A DNA stretch of 64,000 bases from Desulforamulus ruminis DSM 2154 (GTDB taxonomy: Bacteria; Bacillota; Desulfotomaculia; Desulfotomaculales; Desulfotomaculaceae): contig NC_015589.1 of assembly GCF_000215085.1 (NCBI RefSeq), forward strand, positions 620,001 through 684,000. The letters are read 5' to 3'. This document shows positions 31,009 to 38,581 of this stretch, piece after piece. The translations under genes and the position numbers were made by a program. Within the stretch, counting starts at the first letter, position 1. Each line of letters starts with the position of its first letter. The notes under the pieces were generated by a model, which ran no database searches, was not told where the DNA came from, and saw nothing but the letters and a program-made list of their open reading frames with translations.

Positions 31009-32304
31009 ATGGAGTTAGAGTTAGAGAACCAAAAGGCGTTGGGTAAATGGACAAAAATAAAAGGTCGTATCAAAGGATTACCACGGTGGCTGAAGTGGAC
31101 AACAGTAATCCTTTTGGGATTAGGCGTTTTGGCCGGGATTCTTTTCAGCAGGCCGGACTCCGGCAATGGGCTTCCGATGGAAACAGCCAAGGTGGAAAAA
31201 AGAGGCATTGAGCAGAGTATTGTAGCCAATGGCGGACTGGACTCCGAGAACAAACAGGAGTTTTTTACCCCGGAGGACAGCACCTTGATGGAATTGTCCG
31301 TGAAGGTGGGGGACCGGGTCCGCAAGGGTCAGGTATTGGGCCGGTTGGATACCATGGAGTTAGGACGTCTTAATGAAGAGGCCAATGCCAAGCTGGCCCA
31401 ACTGGAGGCGGAGCTGGTACGGGCCCGGGCCAACGATGACGGATTAAATCTGGCCCATGCGGAGGCTGCCTTTAATAAGGCCAAAAATAAGCTGGAAAGG
31501 ATTACCTACTTACATAAAGAAGGGGCGGTGACCGTGGAGGAACTGGAAGCCGCCAAAGTGGAATTTACTCAGGCTCAGGCCGATTATAAAGGAGCTGAAA
31601 TTAAAGCCCGTCAGGGCGCCGGAGCCAAAGAAATCTCTTCCGTGGAAGCCCAGGTTAGCCTGGCTAAGCAAGAGGCAGCCAAGGCCAGAGAGCGCCTGGA
31701 ATTGGCCACCTTTGTTTCCGATATGGACGGGGTGGTGCTTTTTGTGGGAGCGGAAGAGGGAAACCGGGTTTTGGAAGGAAACCGGATCCTGGTGGTGGGC
31801 AGTATGGATAAACTGGAGGTCACCGCCAATATTAATGAAATTGATGCCGGCAGCCTGCAGGTGGGTCAACCGGTGAAAATAACCTGTACCGCCCTTCCGG
31901 AAAAGGAGTTTAAGGGTGAGGTAAGCCGGGTGGCGGCAGCAGCCATTTCTCAGCAAAGCAGCCAGGGACAGTCCGATAATGTTCATGTTCCCGTAACAAT
32001 AAAATTGCTGGGAGATATTTCAGGGCTTAAACCGGGTTTTACCGTGGATTTGTATATTACCACCATGAAAAAGCAGGAATTGCTGACCGTACCCTTTGAG
32101 GCATTGGTGGACCGTCAGGGAAAAAAGCTGGTTTTTGTGGTTGAAAATGGCGTGGCCCGGGAGCAGGAGGTAGAAACCCAGAAGGGTAATGAACTGTATG
32201 ATGAGGTTGTATCCGGCTTAAAGAACGGGGATGTAGTAGTGCTCAACCCCCCGGCCGGCTTTAAGAGCGGCCAGCGGGTAACCGCAGGTGAGAAAAATGA
32301 TTAG
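31009..32304 (+). CDS. MacA/HlyD-type efflux adaptor of an ABC exporter
   Basis: This about 431-residue protein has one N-terminal membrane anchor (WLKWTTVILLGLGVLAGILF) and then the adaptor fold: lipoyl half (LMELSVKVGDRVRKGQVLG), a long alpha-helical hairpin rich in Ala, Glu and Lys (about residues 115-215), the second lipoyl half (VSDMDGVVLFVGAEEGNRV) and beta-barrel domains. The start is ATG at 31009, 7 bases after GGAGG; the reading from 30919 has no ribosome site. It overlaps the ATPase gene by 8 bases. With the two genes that follow it forms a MacAB-like tripartite exporter, probably for a peptide, macrolide or lipid-like compound. Confidence 0.92.
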   Translation: MELELENQKALGKWTKIKGRIKGLPRWLKWTTVILLGLGVLAGILFSRPDSGNGLPMETAKVEKRGIEQSIVANGGLDSENKQEFFTPEDSTLMELSVKVGDRVRKGQVLGRLDTMELGRLNEEANAKLAQLEAELVRARANDDGLNLAHAEAAFNKAKNKLERITYLHKEGAVTVEELEAAKVEFTQAQADYKGAEIKARQGAGAKEISSVEAQVSLAKQEAAKARERLELATFVSDMDGVVLFVGAEEGNRVLEGNRILVVGSMDKLEVTANINEIDAGSLQVGQPVKITCTALPEKEFKGEVSRVAAAAISQQSSQGQSDNVHVPVTIKLLGDISGLKPGFTVDLYITTMKKQELLTVPFEALVDRQGKKLVFVVENGVAREQEVETQKGNELYDEVVSGLKNGDVVVLNPPAGFKSGQRVTAGEKND

Positions 32305-33031
32305 GGTTGTTGACCTGAAGAAAATTTATCATACCGGTTCCGTGGCGGTCCAGGCCTTGCGCAGTGTTTCTGTGCATGTGCAGCAGGGACAGTTTGTGGC
32401 GGTTATGGGGCCTTCGGGTTCCGGCAAGTCAACCTTTATGAACCTGCTGGGCCTGTTGGACCGTGCCACCTCAGGAACCTATCAATTAGACGGCCAGGAA
32501 GTATCCGGTTTATCTGATAATCAGTTAGCTAAGGTGCGTAATTTAAGAATTGGCTTTGTTTTTCAAACCTTTAATTTACTACCCAGACTAACGGCTCTGA
32601 AAAATGTTGAACTGCCCATGCTTTATGCCGGGATAAGACCGGCAGAACGGCGGCGTAGGGCCATTACCGCCTTGGAGCGGGTGGGGCTGGGTGACCGCAT
32701 TCATCATCAGCCTAATGAATTATCCGGCGGGCAAAACCAGCGGGTTGCCATTGCCCGGGCCCTGGTGAATCAGCCCTCGGTAATTCTCGCCGATGAGCCC
32801 ACCGGAGCCTTGGACACCCGGTCCGGGGAGGAAATTATGGCCATTTTCCAGCAACTGCACCGTGAGGGAGCCACCATTGTGCTGGTGACCCACGAACCGG
32901 ATATTGCCAGGCATGCTCAACGAAATTTACATTTCCGGGATGGTCTGCTGGTCCGGGATGAAATGATTGCGGACCCGGTGGATGCACGCCAGGTGCTCAC
33001 TTCTTTGGCTGAAGAGGTGAGTGTAGGATGA
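32297..33031 (+). CDS. ABC exporter ATPase (MacB/LolD type)
   Basis: This about 244-residue ATPase has Walker A GPSGSGKST, a Q-loop region FVFQTFNLLPRLTALKNVELP, signature LSGGQNQRVAIARAL, Walker B VILADEPTGALD and the switch His in LVTHEPD. The pattern is that of the MacB/LolD/FtsE group, which powers transenvelope export with an FtsX-like permease. ATG at 32297 is chosen; a GTG at 32288 is in the same frame. It overlaps both neighbours, including an ATGA overlap with the permease, so the three are coupled. Confidence 0.95.
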   Translation: MIRVVDLKKIYHTGSVAVQALRSVSVHVQQGQFVAVMGPSGSGKSTFMNLLGLLDRATSGTYQLDGQEVSGLSDNQLAKVRNLRIGFVFQTFNLLPRLTALKNVELPMLYAGIRPAERRRRAITALERVGLGDRIHHQPNELSGGQNQRVAIARALVNQPSVILADEPTGALDTRSGEEIMAIFQQLHREGATIVLVTHEPDIARHAQRNLHFRDGLLVRDEMIADPVDARQVLTSLAEEVSVG

Positions 33032-34212
33032 ATTTTGCTGAATACATTGTTGTTGCCCTGGAGGGCATTCGCAATAGTAAGCTGCGGTCGGTCTTAACCA
33101 CCCTGGGTATTGTGATTGGCATTGCCGCAGTCATTGCCGTGGTTGCGGTGGGCCAGGGAGGGCGTGCCCTGCTGATGAAGGAAATGGAGAGCTTCGGCAC
33201 CAATATGTTTGTTGTCTATGTAAATTCCCAGGAGGGCGAACCCATTCGACCCAATGATATCCAGGAAATGGATGTCAAAGTAATTAAACAGTTGGTTCCT
33301 GAAGTCCAATACCTGACTCCGGTATGCTATTCCAGCGACAAAGTCCGTGGTACCCAGGGGGAAAAGAGTGTTCAGGTGCTGGGTACAAACTCGGATTATG
33401 CCGGGATTAAAAACTTCGAGACCCGATGGGGAAGATTTTTCAATGAAAGTGATAATGATGCGGGAAGACGGGTTGTGGTGCTGGATGAGGAACTGGCCAC
33501 AGGAATATTTGGCCCGGAAAATCCCGTAGGGCAGCGGGTCATGATCGGTAAAAACTCTGCACTGGTGGTGGGAGTGCTTAAAAAGAAAGATTCCGCCCTG
33601 GGTTTTGATTCCAGGATGAGGGCCTATATCCCCCTGTCCTACTGGAAGTATTTAAATCCCCAGACAATTATCTACGAATTAAACGGCGGATCTGCCAGCA
33701 AAGAGCAGGTTTACCAGGCCATGGACCGGACGAAAAAAATTCTGGAGCGGAGGCATAACGCCCCTAACCGTTACATCACCTTCAGTATGGAACAGGAGAT
33801 CCAGGCGGCCAACAAGATTACGGGCATTATGACCCTGGTAATCGGGGCCATTGCAGGAATTTCCCTGCTGGTGGGGGGGATTGGCGTAATGAATATTATG
33901 CTGGTCTCAGTGACCGAAAGAACCCGTGAAATTGGTATTCGCATGGCCCTGGGAGCCCGAAGACGGGATATTTTGGTGCAATTTTTAATCGAGGCCATTG
34001 TTCTTTGCGTGTTGGGCGGAGTGATCGGCATTATTTTAGGTTACGGCGGCGCTTGGATTATTGCCAAGGTGGCCAAGTGGCCTCCCCTGGTTTCCTGGTG
34101 GATTGCTCTGGGTGCGTTCCTCTTCTCGGCGGGGGTGGGGGTGTTTTTTGGTATTTATCCTGCCAACAAGGCCTCCAAGCTGGACCCGATCCAGGCTTTA
34201 CGAAGGGATTGA
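33028..34212 (+). CDS. ABC exporter permease (MacB/FtsX type)
   Basis: This 394-residue permease has one N-terminal helix (LTTLGIVIGIAAVIAVVAV), a large extracytoplasmic MacB_PCD domain (residues about 50-265) and three C-terminal helices of FtsX type with the family segment VTERTREIGIRMALGARRRDIL. MacB-like permeases couple ATP use in the cytoplasm to movement of the outer domain and the adaptor. It is the last gene of the adaptor-ATPase-permease operon. An imperfect hairpin (GGCTTCCG ... CGGAAGTCC, about 34241-34279) follows. Confidence 0.95.
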   Translation: MNFAEYIVVALEGIRNSKLRSVLTTLGIVIGIAAVIAVVAVGQGGRALLMKEMESFGTNMFVVYVNSQEGEPIRPNDIQEMDVKVIKQLVPEVQYLTPVCYSSDKVRGTQGEKSVQVLGTNSDYAGIKNFETRWGRFFNESDNDAGRRVVVLDEELATGIFGPENPVGQRVMIGKNSALVVGVLKKKDSALGFDSRMRAYIPLSYWKYLNPQTIIYELNGGSASKEQVYQAMDRTKKILERRHNAPNRYITFSMEQEIQAANKITGIMTLVIGAIAGISLLVGGIGVMNIMLVSVTERTREIGIRMALGARRRDILVQFLIEAIVLCVLGGVIGIILGYGGAWIIAKVAKWPPLVSWWIALGAFLFSAGVGVFFGIYPANKASKLDPIQALRRD

Positions 34213-34356
34213 CCGTTGTAAGAACAAAAATTTCTGCAAAAGCTGGGCTTCCGTCACACCATCCGGTATGGTCGGAAGTCCTCTTTTGTGTTTAAAATAA
34301 AGGAAATGATTGAATCTCTGCAGAAAGAATGCTGAAATAGATTTTGGAGGCAGTCC

Positions 34357-35277
34357 ATGAAAAGCGATAGCCCAATGAGTATAAATCCCTACCTGATACT
34401 TTTGCTGGGAGTACTGGCATCCGGGTTTTCCAGTATTTTTACTAGAATGGCCGAGGCGCCACCGCTGATTATCGCCTTTTTCCGGCTGGGATTTACGGTT
34501 TTGCTCATTGGTGTGCCTACTTACGTCACCGGGCGCGCTGAGCTGGCTAAAGCCAGGCCCAGGGACTTAAAACTGGCTTGTCTGGCCGGAGTGTTTCTGG
34601 CGTTGCACTTTGCCGTATGGATTACCTCCTTGCGCTATACGTCCATTGCCAGTTCCACTGTCCTAGTCACCATGCAGCCTTTATTTGTCATCATCGGAGG
34701 CTATTGGCTGTATCAAGAACGGATCAATGCCGTGGGGCTGCTGGGAGCCGTCCTGGCCCTGGCCGGCAGTGTTGTTATCGGAGTCAGTGATTTTCGTTTG
34801 GGAGGTCAGGCCCTCTACGGAGACCTGTTAGCCTTTTCCGGGGCCATTTTCCTAGCCGGCTATGTGCTCATTGGCAGGGAACTGCGGGCCAGGATGTCTT
34901 TGCTTCCTTACACCTTTATGGTTTATGGAGCAGCAACTCTGGTACTGCTGATTTTAAACATGGTCGTTCAGTCGTCCTTCTATCCTTATCCTTCTATGAC
35001 CTGGGTCTGGTTTCTGGCCCTGGCGGTGGTGCCCACCATCTTTGGGCACTCCATCTTTAGCTGGGCTTTAAAATATGTTAAGGCGGCGGTGGTGTCCGTC
35101 AGCATTCTGGGAGAGCCGGTGGGGGCAACCATTCTGGCTTATTTAATCTTTGGTGAAGAGCCTGCCCTGCTGCAGTTGGCAGGGGGGCTCGTCATCATTG
35201 CTGGATTATATATTTTTATTTCTTCCCAGAATCAACAGGGTGGCATGGATAAGCAGCTACCCTTACAGGAGGGGTAA
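34357..35277 (+). CDS. EamA/DMT family transporter
   Basis: This 306-residue protein has ten predicted membrane helices in two EamA repeats, with the family segments SGFSSIFTRMAEAPPLIIAFFRL and EPVGATILAYLIFGEEP. DMT permeases export amino acids, metabolites or sugars, and the substrate cannot be told. The ATG start has TTGGAGG upstream. The MGMT gene begins 3 bases after its stop codon and is probably co-transcribed. Confidence 0.92.
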   Translation: MKSDSPMSINPYLILLLGVLASGFSSIFTRMAEAPPLIIAFFRLGFTVLLIGVPTYVTGRAELAKARPRDLKLACLAGVFLALHFAVWITSLRYTSIASSTVLVTMQPLFVIIGGYWLYQERINAVGLLGAVLALAGSVVIGVSDFRLGGQALYGDLLAFSGAIFLAGYVLIGRELRARMSLLPYTFMVYGAATLVLLILNMVVQSSFYPYPSMTWVWFLALAVVPTIFGHSIFSWALKYVKAAVVSVSILGEPVGATILAYLIFGEEPALLQLAGGLVIIAGLYIFISSQNQQGGMDKQLPLQEG

Positions 35278-35280
35278 AAT

Positions 35281-35805
35281 TTGCGGTTACAGATTATCCA
35301 CACATCGGCGGGCCTTACCGCAGCAGCCTGGGCCAAAGGAAAGCTGCTGGGACTAACGCTGCCCCATGAAAACCTTGAATCGGCAGCCGATACCCTGAAA
35401 GGATATTTGAAGCTACCCTTGCGTGGGATGCTGCCCCTGCTGGAGCAAACCGATCCTTGCCAGCAGCGTCTGGTCCGGGATTTGGAGCGATATTTCTCCG
35501 GTGAGGCGATTTCTTTTGACGTTCCTCTGGATTGGGACCGTGTAACCCCTTTTCAGCAAAGGGTTCTCAAAGTGGTTGCGGAAATTCCCTACGGAAGGTC
35601 TTTAAGCTACGGTGAAGTTGCCAAAATGGCTGGTTGCCCCAGGGGTGCCCGGGCTGTTGGCGGGGCCGTGGGGGCCAATCCTTGGGTTTTAGTGGTTCCC
35701 TGCCACCGGGTGCTGGCCTATGGTCATGGCCTGGGCGGGTTTGGCTGTGGTTTAGCCTGGAAGGAAAAACTTTTACAATTAGAAAAAATCTCCTATCAAA
35801 AATAG
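35281..35805 (+). CDS. ogt: Methylated-DNA--protein-cysteine methyltransferase (Ogt/MGMT)
   Basis: This 174-residue DNA repair protein removes O6-alkyl groups from guanine and transfers them to its own cysteine. The active site is intact: PCHRVLAYG near the C-terminus. It is preceded by the DNA-binding helix segment IPYGRSLSYGEVAKMAGCPRGARAVGGAV with the arginine finger. The start is TTG at 35281 after GGAGGGGTAAAAT, which lies within the end of the transporter gene, so the two are coupled. Confidence 0.93.
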   Translation: MRLQIIHTSAGLTAAAWAKGKLLGLTLPHENLESAADTLKGYLKLPLRGMLPLLEQTDPCQQRLVRDLERYFSGEAISFDVPLDWDRVTPFQQRVLKVVAEIPYGRSLSYGEVAKMAGCPRGARAVGGAVGANPWVLVVPCHRVLAYGHGLGGFGCGLAWKEKLLQLEKISYQK

Positions 35806-35978
35806 CCGTGCATAAGCCCGGCTATTTTAGGTGCCGGCCATAAAATTTTTAAAGGGCCGGAGGTGTGCTGAGGCGAGGGAACTTCAGGTTTTAGCAATTA
35901 AAATTTATAAAATGGTAATAAATACCAAACAAAAGGCATATACTTTTCTGAGGAAGTTTTTTTAAAAGGAGGGGTATT

Positions 35979-36827
35979 GTGCCTAGAATTTTAATACCCG
36001 CTGTGTTGTTCATCGTTTTGCTGATTCCTTTGTCTCCTGCCGGTGCTGCTCCTGCCCTGGCCTTGGACGGGCAGTTGTTGGCTTTCCAGGAAGAACCGGT
36101 GATACTGGAGCAAAAGGTGATGGTTCCCATCCGACCTATTTTACAGGAAATGGGCTGGCGCTTAGCCTGTGACATGGAGGAAGGGGTGGTTTATGCGGAA
36201 AGGTCTGCGAACAAGATACAGATCTTCCTATGGCAGCCTGCAGTGGTTAAAAACGATGCGGAAGTAAGTTTGACTGCCGTACCCCAACTGATTTACGGAC
36301 ACACCATGATGTCCCTGGAGGATATCTGTAGATTAACCGGAGCACAGGGAACCTGGGATGCCCAGTTAGAGCTGGCCTCTTTCTTTTCACCCGTTGAAAT
36401 GACCAGGGAAGGCGTAGTAAGAAGCTTATTGGCTGCGGACAGGCAATTGATGCGTGTAGAATATTATAATAACCAGGATTTTCTAAAACACTGCAGCATT
36501 GCCCCCTCTCCTAAAATCAACAGCAAAGAAGAATTGATAAATTTTTTGGGATCTTACTGGTCCCCGGAATATATCGAAAGAATTTGGCAGGCAGGTTCCC
36601 GGGAAAATGTTTTTATAGGCTTTTTTAGAGACGGGGTGACTCCCCTGGACTATCAAAAGGAAATTTCGGTAGTGGAACTTGCCGGAACCCAAGCCAGGAT
36701 TGAGGCCAAACTGCCTGTGTGGTGGGGAGGAGAAGGAGATGCAGAACAATTTGTAAACCGGGTTTACACCCTAATAAAAGACCCTGAAGGGAAGCTGCTT
36801 ATAAAGGATATTCAAATTGAGGAGTAA
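35979..36827 (+). CDS. Secreted protein with a copper-amine-oxidase-N-like domain
   Basis: This 282-residue protein starts with a signal peptide (LIPAVLFIVLLIPLSPAGAAPA). A beta-rich domain of the copper amine oxidase N-terminal type follows (residues about 25-130; VMVPIRPILQEMGW is the family hallmark), as is common in secreted proteins of spore-forming Firmicutes. The C-terminal half (about 140-282) is of a type I do not recognise. The start is GTG at 35979 after AGGAGGGG. It is probably cell-surface or secreted; no enzyme function is implied by the domain name. Confidence 0.8.
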   Translation: MPRILIPAVLFIVLLIPLSPAGAAPALALDGQLLAFQEEPVILEQKVMVPIRPILQEMGWRLACDMEEGVVYAERSANKIQIFLWQPAVVKNDAEVSLTAVPQLIYGHTMMSLEDICRLTGAQGTWDAQLELASFFSPVEMTREGVVRSLLAADRQLMRVEYYNNQDFLKHCSIAPSPKINSKEELINFLGSYWSPEYIERIWQAGSRENVFIGFFRDGVTPLDYQKEISVVELAGTQARIEAKLPVWWGGEGDAEQFVNRVYTLIKDPEGKLLIKDIQIEE

Positions 36828-36870
36828 AACCAATGAAGGACCGGCCAAAGGCCGGTCCTTCATTGGTTTT
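36826..36870. terminator. Strong bidirectional terminator
   Basis: A near-perfect 21-bp stem (AAAACCAATGAAGGACCGGC and its complement) closes on AAA, with T-runs on both sides. It overlaps the ends of the secreted-protein gene and the convergent 52-residue gene. Confidence 0.93.
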
Positions 36871-37027
36871 ACTGGATATTATTCTTTTGTTCCCTGCAGG
36901 ACAAAAAGGTTTTACAAACCTGGCGGCCAATGGGAGCGCCCATCATGGTTGCAATTCCCAGGCCAAAGGCAAAAGCTGTGGGAAAAACCCACCAGGAATG
37001 GTGTGTACTTTGCGAAAAGTTTTTCAT
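36869..37027 (-). CDS. Small 52-residue membrane-associated protein, unknown
   Basis: The frame begins MKNFSQSTHHSWWVFPTAFA and has one hydrophobic stretch (WWVFPTAFAFGLGIATMMGA), then a basic tail with two cysteines (RQVCKTFLSCREQ). AGGGATTT with GGAGGG lies upstream of the ATG at good spacing, and the frame ends within the shared terminator. I recognise no family. A second tiny hydrophobic frame lies 75 bases upstream on the same strand. Confidence 0.6.
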   Translation of the reverse strand: MKNFSQSTHHSWWVFPTAFAFGLGIATMMGAPIGRQVCKTFLSCREQKNNIQ

Positions 37028-37102
37028 ATAAATCCCTCCATTATTATTTTATCTTAATGGAGAAGGTTTATCCTGTTGAAATTATGCATTCCATTGTATT
37101 TA

Positions 37103-37180
37103 CTACCATTTATTTCGTTTGGACCATCTTGAGAGTATAATATAACCGACAATCAAAAGGAGAATAATAATTTTTCCCAT
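37103..37180 (-). CDS. Tiny 25-residue single-helix membrane protein (predicted)
   Basis: The frame MGKIIILLLIVGYIILSRWS plus a basic end has one hydrophobic helix followed by Arg/Lys residues. GGGGTGAT lies just before the ATG. The length is too short for family recognition. It resembles two other tiny membrane frames at 47692-47766 and 49216-49293. Confidence 0.4.
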   Translation of the reverse strand: MGKIIILLLIVGYIILSRWSKRNKW

Positions 37181-37351
37181 GGTTATCACCCCGCTATAGG
37201 CATTTTCGTGATCTGTAATAAAAATCCTTGTTCATATAAGAAATATTAAATGTTTTGTTCTGGGTTATCAGGAATTATTTCACTGTAATTTTTTTATTTC
37301 CTTTTAATCGGTTCATGGTATAATCGACTACGGAAGGAGGGAATCCGGCAA

Positions 37352-37507
37352 ATGCGCAAAATTAAAAGAAACATGGATAGAAAATCCATGGACAAGGTTA
37401 GACAGGAAAGATTAGAGAATGCCAATAATGGTTTTAAAAAAATTTTACTGGCCTTCAGCGGCGGTTTGTTACTTATAACAGCAGTAATTTTTGCAACCCG
37501 TATGTAA
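37352..37507 (+). CDS. Small 51-residue membrane protein, unknown
   Basis: The protein starts MRKIKRNMDRKSMDKVRQER, a strongly basic N-terminal half, then has one hydrophobic helix (ILLAFSGGLLLITAVIFAT). AAGGAGGG lies about 9 bases before the ATG, and a terminator follows 6 bases after the stop, so the unit is complete. The topology would leave the basic half in the cytoplasm. I recognise no family. Confidence 0.65.
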   Translation: MRKIKRNMDRKSMDKVRQERLENANNGFKKILLAFSGGLLLITAVIFATRM

Positions 37508-37511
37508 ATGA

Positions 37512-37540
37512 AAAAACCCGGTCGCCGGGTTTTTATACTT
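37512..37540 (+). terminator. Terminator after the 51-residue protein gene
   Basis: AAAACCCGG pairs with CCGGGTTTTT around TCG, followed by ATACTTT. Confidence 0.85.
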
Positions 37541-37776
37541 TCTATAGGAATTTAAAAAACATTCTTCAAGGGGCAGGAGGGTTCTCCTCCCCGGAAAAAG
37601 AATGTCGCCCCGGAGGCAAAGGGCGACAGGCATAAGGAGGAGGTATGTTTGTAGGTTAATGAGCTTTTAAATCTTGACATTAAATCATGTGCGGCATTTT
37701 TGTTTTTTAGAACCGGTAATAATGTCCATAATAAGTAAAGACAGAGACCATACCCGGCTCCTTGATTGGCAGGGGG
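37541..37776. other. Structured intergenic region, unexplained
   Basis: ACATTCTT (37559-37566) pairs with AAGAATGT (37599-37606) around an inner GGAGGGTTCTCCTCC hairpin. A second stem GTCGCCC/GGGCGAC follows. Next comes AAGGAGGAGGT and a 4-codon frame ATG TTT GTA GGT TAA at about 37644. No known riboswitch consensus is recognised. Confidence 0.4.
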
Positions 37777-38196
37777 TTATTCAATCAGAAAATTTTCTGA
37801 TTTGAAATTACTATAGTATCTACCGGAGTAAGCTGTAAATTTTAATACACAATAATCCGGGTCTGTTACACCTAATGGATAATATATGGTATCTCCTTCA
37901 CGCCAAATCATTTCTTTAGAGGCATGATCTTCAAGGACCTCCATGGTTCCCTTTAACATTACACCTCTAAAAAATCTTTTGTCGCAGAAGTATACACTTG
38001 ATTTTGAATTTTTTCTATACTGTCCTGCTCTCATGGATGAAGTGTTGGTAGTAAAATAAAGAACCTTAATACCCTCTCTCTTGCGAGGAGGCAGCATGGC
38101 TTTCATATTAGGAAAGCCTTCGTCATCTACGGAACTGATAAAAGCAATACCCTGTTTATCAATTATGTTGCCTATTGTTTTTTCTGCATCTCTCAT
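37777..38196 (-). CDS. Pyridoxamine 5'-phosphate oxidase-fold protein
   Basis: This 139-residue protein has the split-barrel flavin-binding fold of the PPOX family: N-terminal helix, FISSVDDEGFPNMKAMLP strand pair, VLYFTTNTSSMRAGQY and SSVYFCDKRFFRGVMLKGTMEV. Members bind FMN or F420 or act in general stress. The true PNPOx catalytic role is not implied at this length. The start is ATG with CAAGGAGTG upstream. It is a single gene. Confidence 0.85.
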   Translation of the reverse strand: MRDAEKTIGNIIDKQGIAFISSVDDEGFPNMKAMLPPRKREGIKVLYFTTNTSSMRAGQYRKNSKSSVYFCDKRFFRGVMLKGTMEVLEDHASKEMIWREGDTIYYPLGVTDPDYCVLKFTAYSGRYYSNFKSENFLIE

Positions 38197-38450
38197 TTTA
38201 ATACACTCCTTGTAACGAAATGATATAAGAAATATATCATTTCATAACTAAATCGTACATAACATACTTTTTTGCGAGATATTTTCCTTTTTAAGCCAAA
38301 AGCCTGATGTTCCATGTAATCGGTAGACACTATGTCTTTTATAATAATAGACCTTGGTCCTCCAAATATAATTTTGAATAGTGTTGCGTAACTTATCTAC
38401 AAAACTAAAAAAGCTCAAGCTCGCTTGAACAAAAGAGCCTGAACATATAA
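38197..38450. other. Intergenic region without a supported gene
   Basis: The sequence is AT-rich with no ribosome site in front of a credible frame. I see nothing else in it. Confidence 0.5.
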
Positions 38451-38508
38451 AACGACGGCCGATGTTTGGACATTCCGGAAAGAATGTTTCCAAACATCAA
38501 CCGTCGTT
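38451..38508 (-). terminator. Long-stem terminator of the propeller-like protein gene
   Basis: ACGACGG(..)GATGTTTGG-ACATTC pairs with its complement up to CCGTCGTT. Read on the minus strand the stem ends in TTTTATAT. It is unusually long for a terminator and could also be a remnant of an inverted-repeat element. Confidence 0.6.
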
Positions 38509-38581
38509 CAATGTGGAAAGTTAGGTCAAAAAAGATGCAGGTCATTCGCTGGCCCGTCTATTTAACCTCCGAATCCTTAAC

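Noticed and set aside
38451-38508. Long hairpin considered as an insertion-sequence end or attachment site
   Set aside because: There is a single copy with no transposase or second end nearby, and its position and T-tract fit a terminator.
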